Below are positions 8,196-16,446 of a stretch of 64,000 nt of DNA, piece after piece (the first letter of the stretch is position 1; the number at the start of each line of letters is the position of its first letter). The translations under genes and the position numbers were made by a program. Where the stretch lies: positions 5,766,001 through 5,830,000 of the forward strand of contig NZ_CP108100.1 of assembly GCF_036195045.1 (NCBI RefSeq), read 5' to 3'. The stretch is from Streptomyces sp. NBC_00236. Its GTDB lineage: Bacteria; Actinomycetota; Actinomycetes; Streptomycetales; Streptomycetaceae. Under the pieces are notes generated by a model. It was not told where the DNA came from. It worked only from the letters and a program-made list of their open reading frames with translations, and did no database searches.

Positions 8196-8960
8196 TCAGG
8201 GGCGGTAGATGGTGCCCGGGACCGGCTCGGCCGGGGCCATCAGTTCAGGGACGGTGACGAAGGTGTAGCCGCGCTTCTTCAGTTCCTCGATGATGCCGGG
8301 CACCGCGGGCACCGTGCCCTTGTAGATGTCGTGCAGCAGGATGATGCCGTCCTTGGTCGCCTGGTCGAGGATCCGCTTCTTGATGAGCGCGGAGTCCGTC
8401 GTCGAGTAGTCCTTGGCGGTGGCGTTCCACAGGATCTGGGAGAGCCCGAGGTCCTTGCTGATCCCGGAGACCGTGTCGTCGGTGCGGCCCTGCGGCGGAC
8501 GCATCAGCCGGGGCTTCTTGCCGGTGATGGCCTCGATCGCGTCCTGCGTCTTCTTCAGCTCGGCGCGTATCTCCGCGGGCTTCTTGTCCGTCAGGATCTC
8601 GTGCGACCAGGTGTGGTTGGCGACCTCGTGGCCCTCCGCCTCGATCCGGCGGACGGTCTCGGGGTGCTTCTTCACATGGTTCTTGCCCAGCAGGAAGAAC
8701 GTCGCGTGGACCTTCTCCTTCTTGAGGATGTCCAGCAGGTGGGGGGTGTCCTCGGCCGGCCCCGCGTCGAAGGTCAGGGCTATGCACTTCGCCTTGCGGC
8801 AGTCGACCGGCCCGAACGAGCCCTTCGCGTCCGATCCGGCGTCACCGCGGGCGGATCCGGGGGCCGTGGTCTCCATCGAACAGCCGCTCAGCGTCAGCGT
8901 GAGCGCCGTCACAAGAGCGACGGCCAACCCCGTACCGATCGACTTCGTCCTACTGGGCAA
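8196..8960 (-). CDS. Lipoprotein polysaccharide deacetylase (CE4 / NodB family)
   Basis: The protein has 254 residues, with a lipoprotein signal ending in lipobox LSGC (Cys27). The NodB domain follows: TFDAGP (motif 1), HTWSH (motif 2, metal-binding His pair), a motif-3 equivalent RPPQGRTDD and IILLHDI near the end. Relatives remove acetyl groups from peptidoglycan or chitin oligomers. Motif 1 reads TFDAGP instead of the usual TFDDGP, so one conserved Asp is Ala. The start is TTG 8960 with GGGAG upstream; an in-frame TGA just upstream excludes a longer form. Activity is likely but not certain because of the motif-1 change. Confidence 0.88.
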   Translation of the reverse strand: MPSRTKSIGTGLAVALVTALTLTLSGCSMETTAPGSARGDAGSDAKGSFGPVDCRKAKCIALTFDAGPAEDTPHLLDILKKEKVHATFFLLGKNHVKKHPETVRRIEAEGHEVANHTWSHEILTDKKPAEIRAELKKTQDAIEAITGKKPRLMRPPQGRTDDTVSGISKDLGLSQILWNATAKDYSTTDSALIKKRILDQATKDGIILLHDIYKGTVPAVPGIIEELKKRGYTFVTVPELMAPAEPVPGTIYRP

Positions 8961-9013
8961 GGCGGGTCACTCCCTCATTGCTTACGTCGCACTTATGTGC
9001 GGACTGCAACGAC

Positions 9014-9043
9014 TATACATAGCGCGTATACATGCGGTGTATA
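9014..9043. promoter_or_regulatory. TATACA/TGTATA palindrome upstream of the deacetylase gene
   Basis: TATACAT at 9014 is followed by an inverted repeat TATACA (9027-9032), 5 bp, TGTATA (9038-9043). This is a strikingly AT-rich block in 70 percent GC DNA, 55-85 bp before the deacetylase start. It probably combines a -10 region with a regulator site. The regulator is unknown. Confidence 0.5.
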
Positions 9044-9116
9044 GGGGGTCGGGTGTGAGGGCACGAGGCCGGTGGAGGGCCTTCATGCCTGGTCGGAGAC
9101 GTGCGTGCGAACGGAG

Positions 9117-9151
9117 CGGAGCCCGGTGACGGGGTGCGTCACCGGGCTCCG
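9117..9151. terminator. Hairpin terminator after the GH25 muramidase gene
   Basis: A perfect 15-bp stem (9117-9131 with 9137-9151) with a 5-nt loop lies about 20 bp past the stop of the muramidase gene. Confidence 0.85.
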
Positions 9152-9172
9152 TGGAGAAGAGGCGCGGGGTGG

Positions 9173-10027
9173 CTAGCCGTTGGCCAGCGCCTGTACGCGG
9201 TCGAGGGCGCCGTTGAAGTGGTTGTGGTCGCCGACCGTCGGGCCGGACGAGGTGTACTGCCACATCGTGTAGAAACCCCAGCCGGCCGGGAGCGTTCCGA
9301 CCGTGGTGTTGTAACGGGCCACCCAGAGCGGGTTGGTGGCACCGAAGGCGGCGCTGTTGCCCGTGCAGGACTGCCACCAGCTCGTCGCGGTGTAGATGAC
9401 CGCGTCACGCCCGGTGCGCGCCTTGTAGGTGTTCACGAAGTCGCGGATCCAGGAGACCATCCCGGCCGCGGTCTTGCCGTAGCACTGCGCGCCGTACGGG
9501 TTCCACTCGATGTCGAGCACGCCGGGCAGTGTCTTGCCGTCCCTGGACCAGCCGCCGCCGTGGTCCACGAAGTAGTTGGCCTGGGTGGCGCCGCTCGTGG
9601 TGTCCGGGGTGGCGAAGTGGTACGCGCCGCGGATCATCCCCACGTTGTACGAGCCGTTGTACTGCTGCGCGAAGTACGGGTTCGTGTAGTACGTGCCCTC
9701 GGTGGCCTTGGTGTAGGCCCACTTCACACCACTGTTCCAGAGCGTCGACCAGGCGACGTTGCCCTGGTGGCTGCTCACGTCCACGCCTTCGGTCTGGGCG
9801 GCGAGGGTGGTGGCCGAGCCGCCCAGGTTGCCCTGGCCGTCGTGGGCGATGACGCCCATGCCCATCGTGGCCGTGCCCCGGGCGGGCTTCGCGGCGCCGC
9901 CGGCGGTGGGGGACGCGCCGGCGGCGCCGGGCAGGGCGATGAGGAGGGAGAGAGCTGCGAGCAGAGTTCCCGCCGCGGCGAAGCGCGAGCGACGGGCGGT
10001 CGTGGAGCCGGATCTGTGCACGGGCAT
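9173..10027 (-). CDS. Secreted GH25 muramidase (lysozyme M1 type)
   Basis: The protein has 284 residues. A twin-basic signal region (RRSRFAAAGTLLAALSLLIAL) ends near an Ala-rich cleavage site at about residue 37. The GH25 catalytic domain fills the rest: EGVDVSSHQGNV with the first catalytic Asp, FATPDTTSG, and LDIEWNP with the Asp-x-Glu pair. Length and motifs match Streptomyces cellosyl-like N,O-diacetylmuramidases that cut the MurNAc-GlcNAc bond. ATG 10027 gives the natural signal peptide. Its upstream region is shared with a divergent MarR regulator. Confidence 0.92.
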   Translation of the reverse strand: MPVHRSGSTTARRSRFAAAGTLLAALSLLIALPGAAGASPTAGGAAKPARGTATMGMGVIAHDGQGNLGGSATTLAAQTEGVDVSSHQGNVAWSTLWNSGVKWAYTKATEGTYYTNPYFAQQYNGSYNVGMIRGAYHFATPDTTSGATQANYFVDHGGGWSRDGKTLPGVLDIEWNPYGAQCYGKTAAGMVSWIRDFVNTYKARTGRDAVIYTATSWWQSCTGNSAAFGATNPLWVARYNTTVGTLPAGWGFYTMWQYTSSGPTVGDHNHFNGALDRVQALANG

Positions 10028-10092
10028 TGCGTGCCTCCGAGGCCTCAGTGGGGGGATCTACTGATCCGGGGCACGGCGGACGCACCCCTTGC

Positions 10093-10138
10093 GGCATGCC
10101 ATGGTGTGAACATGCCATGCATGACGCTACGCACGTAG
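10093..10138. promoter_or_regulatory. Palindromes in the muramidase/MarR intergenic region
   Basis: Direct repeats of CATGCCATG lie at 10095 and 10111 (16-bp spacing, the first within GGCATGCC). A CTACG-CA-CGTAG inverted repeat lies at 10127-10138. These are plausible operator sites for the adjacent MarR protein, which could control itself and the divergent muramidase gene. No binding consensus is known to me. Confidence 0.35.
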
Positions 10139-10317
10139 ACCCGGGTGGCGGAAGAGGGCCTGGGCGGTGCCGTTGGTCTACTCCTGCGAAATACTGGTGG
10201 AGCTGCGGCGATGACCGGCGGCGAAAGAAACTTTCAGTGGCGGGAAAGCTCATGAGGGGTGTTGACGTGCACGGGAGCGAACGCGGGAGTGAACCCGGCG
10301 CAACCGGGGGAAGTGGT

Positions 10318-10749
10318 GTGGACCACGAGTTCCTCGCCCTGGAGCTGGAGTTGGCGGTCTTCCTGCGCCGTGCCCGGGCCAACTCCGGTGAAATGGCGCG
10401 CGAGGTGCACCCCGAACTGGAGGCGGCGGCCTACGGACTCTTCGTACGCCTGGAATCGGCCGGCCGTCAGCGGGCCACCGACCTCGCCTCCTACTTCGGC
10501 GTCGGCAAAGCCACGATGAGCCGTCAACTGCGCGCCCTGGAGGACCTCGGCCTGGTGGCCCGCGAGCCCGACCCGGCCGATGGGCGGGCCTTCCTCGTCC
10601 ACCTCACAGACGAGGGCCTGGCCCGTTTCCGCAGCGTCCGGGACGCGCGCCGCGACCGCTATGTGCGCAAGCTCGCCGACTGGGACCGCACCGAGGTGGC
10701 GGAGCTGGCCCGGCTGCTGCACCAGTTGAACGCCCGCGCCGAGAGCTGA
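10318..10749 (+). CDS. MarR-family transcriptional regulator
   Basis: The protein has 143 residues. It has the winged-helix core of the family: ATDLASYFGVGKATMSRQL as recognition helix region, then the wing EPDPADGRAFLVHLT. The start GTG 10318 follows GGGGGAAG with good spacing and gives a normal family length. An ATG at 10252 in the same frame would add 22 residues of low complexity and has a weaker ribosome-binding site. It is divergent from the muramidase gene and may regulate it. Ligand unknown. Confidence 0.88.
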   Translation: MDHEFLALELELAVFLRRARANSGEMAREVHPELEAAAYGLFVRLESAGRQRATDLASYFGVGKATMSRQLRALEDLGLVAREPDPADGRAFLVHLTDEGLARFRSVRDARRDRYVRKLADWDRTEVAELARLLHQLNARAES

Positions 10750-10755
10750 GGAGGG

Positions 10756-10783
10756 CCATCCCGCTCGGCGTCGCGCGGGATGG
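10756..10783. terminator. Bidirectional hairpin between convergent marR-type and phosphatase genes
   Basis: A 9-bp stem CCATCCCGC / GCGGGATGG (10756-10764 with 10775-10783) sits in the 35-bp gap between two convergent genes. Confidence 0.75.
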
Positions 10784-10784
10784 T

Positions 10785-11567
10785 TCAGAGCTGCGCGTAG
10801 ACCGCCGTCGCGTCGTCGTGGCGCTTGCTCCGCCGCAGGTGCGTACGGTCCGTGTCCGCTTCCTCCAGGGCCCGGACCCGGTCGATCAGCCCCTGGGGAC
10901 CCTCCTTGTGGAGCACTCCCAGGCAGGCCGCCCAGTCGCCCTCGCCGAACATCTCCGTCCAGCGGCTCGCCCCGTCCGTCATCGCGGCAACCGCCCGCAC
11001 CTCGGCGCGCGGCGTCCGGCCGGTGACCGCGCGGTCCGCGACGGCCGGGTCGGCGGCGGCGGTGAAGAAGCCGCCCTCCTTGTTCCGCAGCGCGTCGGCG
11101 GCCGCCTCGGAGGCGAGCGACCCCGGCGGCAGCCGGTCGAGCCGGTCGTCCAGCACGGCGCGGACGGCGCCGCCCGGCGACTCGAACAGCAGCACCGAGT
11201 CGGACAGCACCAGGTGTTCGATCACCGCCTCGTCCCAACGCACCATCACGACCGTTGCCTGCGGCGTCCGTACGTGAGAAAGGTCACACAGGGAACGGTG
11301 CGTGTCGGCGGTGCGCCGGATGGACTCCGCGAGGATCTCTTGCAGCGGCAGATCCCGCCGCGAACCCGACAGTTCGACCAGGGCGCCACCGAGTCGCGCG
11401 GTGAACCACGGGACCGAGTGCGCACAACCGTCGTCACCTCGCGGCGGAGTCACCCCGTCGAGCAGGACGAGCCCTCCACCCTGGCCGGAGGCGGGCAGGA
11501 CCGTGGCCGCCCAGTCCTCGTTCGGACGCCCGGCGGCGCCGGCGGCGGTGGCGAGTTCGATGCGCAT
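10785..11567 (-). CDS. PPM/PP2C-like serine/threonine protein phosphatase
   Basis: The protein has 260 residues. Four family landmarks are in order: NEDW near residue 17, VLLDGVTPP with the metal-binding Asp-Gly, MTDGAS at about residue 195, and a terminal KRHDDATAV. These are the metal sites of PPM phosphatases, which remove phosphate from Ser/Thr or act in partner-switching. ATG 11567 was chosen because it begins the domain directly (MRIELATAAG); further upstream codons have no start support. It stands alone, so its substrate is unknown. Confidence 0.8.
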   Translation of the reverse strand: MRIELATAAGAAGRPNEDWAATVLPASGQGGGLVLLDGVTPPRGDDGCAHSVPWFTARLGGALVELSGSRRDLPLQEILAESIRRTADTHRSLCDLSHVRTPQATVVMVRWDEAVIEHLVLSDSVLLFESPGGAVRAVLDDRLDRLPPGSLASEAAADALRNKEGGFFTAAADPAVADRAVTGRTPRAEVRAVAAMTDGASRWTEMFGEGDWAACLGVLHKEGPQGLIDRVRALEEADTDRTHLRRSKRHDDATAVYAQL

Positions 11568-11919
11568 GCCGCCAGTCTGCACGATGCCTTCACGGGGCCT
11601 GCACCGACCGGGGATTGGCCCGTACCAGCAGGTCAGAAGGGCGAGTGGGGCGGAAGGAATCACTCCGGGAAGTGTGCGGGCGGGCATCCTGCCAAAGCCT
11701 GCCCCGAAGATCCAGCCGGACGTGCGGGTGTGCCCTGAGGGCCCCGGGGGGAGACTTGTTCGCCAACTCCGGAGTGCGGTTCACTCGTTCGAGTGGCGGA
11801 GCGGTTGATGCGCGCCCCCCTCTCAAAAGCACTGGAATGGTCGGAAGCCGTACCAGGGGTCGGGGCGTTCGATCACGTGACCGAGCGTCACCTCTGCTTC
11901 AAGGGCGGACGAGTCGAGA
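11568..11919. other. Intergenic region upstream of the conservon
   Basis: This 352-bp gap separates the divergent phosphatase gene and the conservon. It must contain both promoters. The only clear structure is CACTCG-TT-CGAGTG at 11782-11795, a perfect 6-bp inverted repeat that could be an operator. I see no gene here. Confidence 0.5.
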
Positions 11920-14904
11920 TTGCGAGCACCGGTGCAGAAGAAGCGGCCTCGGAGCAAGGGCAGCAAGCACAGCGGTTCCGAGGTGGCGTCGTCGGCGCCG
12001 GCTGAGAGCGGGCGCACCGTGCGCGTGCGCAGCCGGCTCGTCGCGGGCGTCGCCGTCGTCGGGATCACCGTCATAGCCGCGGGAGCGCCCGCGGCCCTGA
12101 GCGCCTCCTCCGACCTGACGGAATCGCAGCGCCTGGTCACCCTCGCGGAGCTGAACCAGCAGGCCATCGCGCTGGCGCACTCCCTCGCCGACGAGCGCGA
12201 CGAGGTCACCGCGTTCATCGCCGCCGGCCGGGAGGGCAAGCCCGGTGCGACGAGCGGTTCCGCGGGCAGCCGCAGCGCCCGCGTCGACCAGCAGGTGGAC
12301 GAGATCCGGGACGCGGCCTCCGCAGTCCTGCGCCGCGACCTCTCCACCATCCCCTCCCTGCGCCGCGACGCCATCAGCGGCAAGGGCACGGCGCTTGAGG
12401 CCCACCAGGCGTACACCGAGGTCATCTCGAAGCTCCACGACCTCGCCGAGGAACTCGCGGACAACACCTCCCCGCGCGCCGCCGAGGCGGTCCGCGCCCC
12501 CCTCGCGCTCGGCCGGGCCACCGAACAGGCCTCCGCCACCCGCGGGCTGCTGCTCGCCGCGCTCGCCGTCCCCCGCAAGGAGCCGGCCGAGCCGCAGATC
12601 GACCCCTTCACCGGCCTGCCCGTCCAGACCCAGGACGAGGGCGAGACCAAGGAGGACCGCACCCGCGACGAGCTGAGCGGCGCCGCCCAGCAGTCCCGGG
12701 TCGGTGAACTCTCCGCCCTCGCCGACTTCGACCAGGCCGCCGGCGCCACCGCCCGCGACAAGCTGTCCACCACGGTCACCGGCCCCGAGGTCAACAACGC
12801 GGAGAAGTACCTCGCCGGGCTCACCGACCGCCCCGAGCTCTCCGAGTCCGACCAGAAGGTCAGCACCAAGAAGCTCCAGGCCGCCCTCTCCGCCCGGATC
12901 GACCGGATGCGCGGCGTCGAGTCCGCCCTCGGCACCGCCCAGGTGCAGCGGCTCGGGGAACTGCGCGACGACGACGTCACGGCGCTGGAACTGCGGATCG
13001 CGCTCCTCGGCGGCTGTCTGCTCATCGCCGTCGGCGTCTCCACCGCCGTGGCCCGCACCCTCACCCAGCCGCTCGCCGTCCTGCGGATCGGCGCCGGCCG
13101 CCTGGCCGCGGAGCCCGAGACGGCCGAACCGGTCCGCTACACCGGCCGCAACGACGAGTTCGCCCAGGTCGTCCGCTCCATCAACGCCCTGCACGGCCGG
13201 CTGCACGGACTGCTCCACGAGTTCAACGGACGGTTCGAGAAGCTGGAGGCCGAGCGCGGCGAACTGATCGCCGGCCGCGAGGCCCTCACCCTCCAGCGCG
13301 CCGAACTCCAGGTCCACACAGCGGACCTGACGGCGCAGCTGGAGAAGCTGAGGAACACCGTCCACCACACCTTCGTCAACCTGTCGCTGCGCACGCTCGG
13401 CCTCGTCGAGCGCCAGCTCGGAGTCATCGAGTCCCTGGAGGAGCGCGAACAGGACCCGGAGCGGCTCGGCACGCTGTTCAAGCTCGACCACATGGCCACC
13501 GTCATGCGCCGCCACAGCGAGAACATGCTGGTCCTCGCGGGCGCCGAGCACGGACACGGGCACCCCGGGCCGATCCCGCTGGTCGACGTGGCGCGCGCCG
13601 CGGTCAGCGAGATCGAGCGGTACGAGCGGGTCACCATCCAGTCCCTGCCGCCGCACGCCCAGATCGCCGGGTTCGCCGCCGACGACCTCAGCCACCTCCT
13701 CGCCGAACTCCTGGAGAACGCCACCTCGTTCTCCCCGCCGGACTCCCATGTCCAGCTCTCCGGCTGGCTGCTGGAGACCGGCGAGGTGATGCTCTCCGTG
13801 CAGGACGAGGGCATCGGTATGTCGTCCGTACGGATGGGTGAGCTCAACACCCGCCTCGGCGACCCGTCGCTCTTCGAGGCGGGTGAGCAGAGCGCGGACG
13901 GTGCCGGTCTCGGTCTCCAGGTGACCTCGCTGCTGGCCGCGCGCCACGGTGTACGGGTCCAGCTGCGCGAACAGAAGGGCAGCGGGGTGACCGCGGTCGT
14001 CGTGCTGCCCCAGGCCCTGCTCCCGAAGGCGCCCCCGGCCGCGACCCCGCCGCCGGTCACGGCCCTCGGGGACGCGCCCACGCTGAACCTCCCCGGATCG
14101 GTCGCCGAGGCCAACTCCAACGCGCTGCCGCGCCGCACCCTCGCCCTGCCCGGTGACCCGCTGATCGCGGCCGCCGAGCAGACGATCGCCGAGGCCGGCC
14201 CGGCCGCCGTTCCCGTACCCGGCCCGGAGGACGGGAGCCTGGCCGCCCCCGACCACGAGCCCCCGGTCGCCGCCGAGCCCGAGAGCCCGCAGGCGGCGCA
14301 GCCCGCACCGGAGCCCGAGCCCCCGCTGCCGTCGGAGTCCGAGGCCGAGACCACGATGCAGGTCCGGCTCCCTCGGGTGCCCGAATTCGAGGACGTCCCC
14401 GAGTTCACGCACGCCCCCGCCTTCGGGGACGGCCCGGAGACCGCGGCCGCCGGCCCGTACGCCATCGGCCCCGACCGCCACGAGCGCACCGCCGACGAGA
14501 GCGTCAGGCCGCAGCCGGCCCCCGAGTCCGCTCCGGCCCCCCGGTCCGCACCGGTGGCCGACGCGCTCCCGGGGCCGCGCCACCCCGAGCCGGAGCCGCA
14601 GGCCGAGCCGCAGGCCGGACGGATCACCGACAAGGGGCTGCCCAAGCGCACCCCCAAGGTCGTCAGGCCCGCGTCGGCCCCCACGCCCGAGCGCACCGGC
14701 AGCGTCGACAAGGAGGCCCTGCGCCGTCGGCTCGGCGGCTTCCACCAGGGCGCGAAGGACGGCCGCCGGGACGTCGAGGCGGAGATCGCCGAGGCCACCG
14801 GACCGGCCGGAGTCACCACACGTACCGAGCACACTGAGCAGGCCGGCCGAACCGATGGCCGATCCGGAGAGACGGGGGACACAGTCGAGGAGGCACGCAG
14901 TTGA
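11920..14904 (+). CDS. cvnA: Conservon sensor histidine kinase with nitrate/nitrite-sensing-like (NIT) domain
   Basis: The protein has 994 residues. A membrane segment at about 38-58 is followed by a long extracytoplasmic helical domain of the NIT type (about 60-365), a second membrane segment (LLGGCLLIAVGVSTAVA), a HAMP, a helical region with LDHMATVMRRH, and an HATPase domain with N box ELLENATSFSPP, G1 DEGIGMSS and G2 GAGLGLQV. A Pro/Glu-rich tail of about 280 residues ends the protein. In conservons this kinase acts with the three small proteins encoded next to it rather than with a response regulator. The start is TTG 11920; GTG 11932 is an alternative 4 codons later. The stop overlaps the next start (TTGA). 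Confidence 0.9.
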   Translation: MRAPVQKKRPRSKGSKHSGSEVASSAPAESGRTVRVRSRLVAGVAVVGITVIAAGAPAALSASSDLTESQRLVTLAELNQQAIALAHSLADERDEVTAFIAAGREGKPGATSGSAGSRSARVDQQVDEIRDAASAVLRRDLSTIPSLRRDAISGKGTALEAHQAYTEVISKLHDLAEELADNTSPRAAEAVRAPLALGRATEQASATRGLLLAALAVPRKEPAEPQIDPFTGLPVQTQDEGETKEDRTRDELSGAAQQSRVGELSALADFDQAAGATARDKLSTTVTGPEVNNAEKYLAGLTDRPELSESDQKVSTKKLQAALSARIDRMRGVESALGTAQVQRLGELRDDDVTALELRIALLGGCLLIAVGVSTAVARTLTQPLAVLRIGAGRLAAEPETAEPVRYTGRNDEFAQVVRSINALHGRLHGLLHEFNGRFEKLEAERGELIAGREALTLQRAELQVHTADLTAQLEKLRNTVHHTFVNLSLRTLGLVERQLGVIESLEEREQDPERLGTLFKLDHMATVMRRHSENMLVLAGAEHGHGHPGPIPLVDVARAAVSEIERYERVTIQSLPPHAQIAGFAADDLSHLLAELLENATSFSPPDSHVQLSGWLLETGEVMLSVQDEGIGMSSVRMGELNTRLGDPSLFEAGEQSADGAGLGLQVTSLLAARHGVRVQLREQKGSGVTAVVVLPQALLPKAPPAATPPPVTALGDAPTLNLPGSVAEANSNALPRRTLALPGDPLIAAAEQTIAEAGPAAVPVPGPEDGSLAAPDHEPPVAAEPESPQAAQPAPEPEPPLPSESEAETTMQVRLPRVPEFEDVPEFTHAPAFGDGPETAAAGPYAIGPDRHERTADESVRPQPAPESAPAPRSAPVADALPGPRHPEPEPQAEPQAGRITDKGLPKRTPKVVRPASAPTPERTGSVDKEALRRRLGGFHQGAKDGRRDVEAEIAEATGPAGVTTRTEHTEQAGRTDGRSGETGDTVEEARS

Positions 14905-15380
14905 CTGCGCCCAGCACATTCGGGCTGAGTACCGAGGCCCGGAACCTTCACTGGTTGCTGAGCAATCTGGTGGAGGAGGTGCCAGGGGTCCACTCGGTCA
15001 CCGTCGTCTCGTCCGACGGACTCATGCTGCTCTCCTCCGACCCCGGCCACCAGGTCGCCCCGGTGGCAGGACGGCAGGACGGCCCCCGGGGCTCCAGCGC
15101 CGATCTGGCGACCATCGTCTCCGGCATCGGCAGCCTCACCGTCGGCGCCGCGAAGCTGATGGACGGCGGCGGCGTCAAGCAGACCATGGTCGCCATGGAC
15201 GAGGGCAGCGTCTTCGTCATGTCGATCAGCGACGGCTCGCTGCTGGGTGTGCACGCCACCCCCGACTGCGACATGAGCGTCATCGCCTATCACATGGCGC
15301 TCTTCGTCGGCCGTGCCGGACACGTACTCACCCCCGAACTCCGCAGTGAGCTGCGCAAATCGATGGAGAGCGCCCAGTGA
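14901..15380 (+). CDS. cvnB: Conservon roadblock/LC7 protein
   Basis: The protein has 159 residues and one roadblock/LC7 domain: LSTEARNLHWLLSNLVEEVPG, then VVSSDGLMLLSS and a central GVKQTMVAMDEG. Such proteins act as regulators or platforms for small GTPases. The start TTG 14901 has GAGGAGG 8 nt upstream and overlaps the kinase stop by 4 nt. It is the second gene of the four-gene conservon, so it probably works with the GTPase encoded two genes later. Confidence 0.92.
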   Translation: MTAPSTFGLSTEARNLHWLLSNLVEEVPGVHSVTVVSSDGLMLLSSDPGHQVAPVAGRQDGPRGSSADLATIVSGIGSLTVGAAKLMDGGGVKQTMVAMDEGSVFVMSISDGSLLGVHATPDCDMSVIAYHMALFVGRAGHVLTPELRSELRKSMESAQ

Positions 15381-15793
15381 CCCACGCTGCTGCTGAACCC
15401 GCCCGCAGGCTCCCCGTGCGCGGGGCCGACAAACGGCCCGCGCGGGTGCGCCCGTACTCGCTCACCGGCGGCCGTACCCGCTTCGGCCACGTGCTGCTCG
15501 TCGAGACCTTCGTCGCGGCGCTCGACGCCCCCGACGAGCGCCGCGAACTGACGAACGGCAACCTGGCCTCGCGCGTCATGCCGGAGCTCCAGGCCATCGT
15601 CGAGATCTGCCGCCGGATGCGTACCGTCGCGGAGATCTCCGCCCTGCTGAAGATGCCGCTCGGTGTGGTCAGGGTGCTGCTCAGCGACTTGGCCGACCAG
15701 GGAAAGATCCGCGTGTACGGGACCGGTCACGGCACCGGCCAGCCCGACCGCGCACTGCTCGAAAGGGTGCTCAATGGACTCCGTCGTCTCTGA
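15377..15793 (+). CDS. cvnC: Conservon DUF742 protein
   Basis: The protein has 138 residues and the DUF742 pattern: RVRPYSLTGGRT near residue 23, ELQAIVEICR, and a winged-helix-like segment ISALLKMPLGVVRVLLSDL. The start GTG 15377 is inside a GTGA overlap with the roadblock gene. DUF742 proteins are conserved in conservons; a DNA-binding or scaffold role has been suggested from the helix-turn-helix-like part, but the function is not settled. Confidence 0.9.
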   Translation: MTHAAAEPARRLPVRGADKRPARVRPYSLTGGRTRFGHVLLVETFVAALDAPDERRELTNGNLASRVMPELQAIVEICRRMRTVAEISALLKMPLGVVRVLLSDLADQGKIRVYGTGHGTGQPDRALLERVLNGLRRL

Positions 15794-16424
15794 GTCGCCG
15801 CTGTTCGCCCCGCGCCAGCCGGGGCCGAAGGACCAGGCCGAGGAATCGCTCCAGGCCTGGCAGCTCGACCGCACCAGGGCCCCGACCGCCACGAAGATAG
15901 TGGTCGCGGGCGGCTTCGGCGTGGGCAAGACCACCTTCGTGGGCTCGGTCTCCGAGATCACCCCGCTGAAGACCGAAGCGATGATGACCCAGGCCAGCGA
16001 GGAGACCGACGACCTCAGCGCCACGCCCGACAAGGTCACCACGACCGTCGCGATGGACTTCGGCCGCCTCACGCTCGACGACGACCTCGTGCTGTACGTC
16101 TTCGGCTCACCGGGTCAGCAGCGCTTCTGGTTCATGTGGGACGACCTCGTACGCGGCGCGATCGGCGCGGTCGTGATGGCCGACACCCGCCGCCTCGCCG
16201 ACTGCTTCCCCGCCCTCGACTACTTCGAGAGCTGCGGGCTGCCGTACATCGTGGCCGTCAACCACTTCGAGGGAACACCCGGGTTCGAGGCCGAAGACGT
16301 CCGGGAGGCCCTGACCGTCCCTCCGCACGTGCCTGTTGTGATCATGGACGCGCGTAACAGGATCACCGTCGTCGAGTCGCTGCTGGCCCTGGTGGGCCAC
16401 GCTCTCGACAACACCCCGGCATAG
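15774..16424 (+). CDS. cvnD: Conservon small GTPase (ATP/GTP-binding protein)
   Basis: The protein has 216 residues. P-loop GGFGVGKTT is near residue 47, then a switch I segment (TPDKVTTTVAMDFG), switch II as FGSPGQQRFWFMWDD, and an atypical specificity motif AVNHFEG in place of NKxD. It resembles the MglA/Ras-like GTPases of conservons. ATG 15774 lies inside the end of the DUF742 gene (20-nt overlap), so the four conservon genes are one translationally linked unit. The altered NKxD is a family trait as far as I know. Confidence 0.9.
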   Translation: MDSVVSESPLFAPRQPGPKDQAEESLQAWQLDRTRAPTATKIVVAGGFGVGKTTFVGSVSEITPLKTEAMMTQASEETDDLSATPDKVTTTVAMDFGRLTLDDDLVLYVFGSPGQQRFWFMWDDLVRGAIGAVVMADTRRLADCFPALDYFESCGLPYIVAVNHFEGTPGFEAEDVREALTVPPHVPVVIMDARNRITVVESLLALVGHALDNTPA

Positions 16425-16446
16425 CCACACACAACGGAGAACCGCG

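Noticed and set aside
11750..11840. Possible tRNA-like sequence near 11780
   Set aside because: A T-arm-like GGTTCACTCGTTCGAG is seen, but no acceptor, D or anticodon stems fit.
11899..14919. A 1006-codon minus-strand open frame
   Set aside because: It mirrors the conservon kinase gene and shows Gly/Leu/Val shadow composition only.
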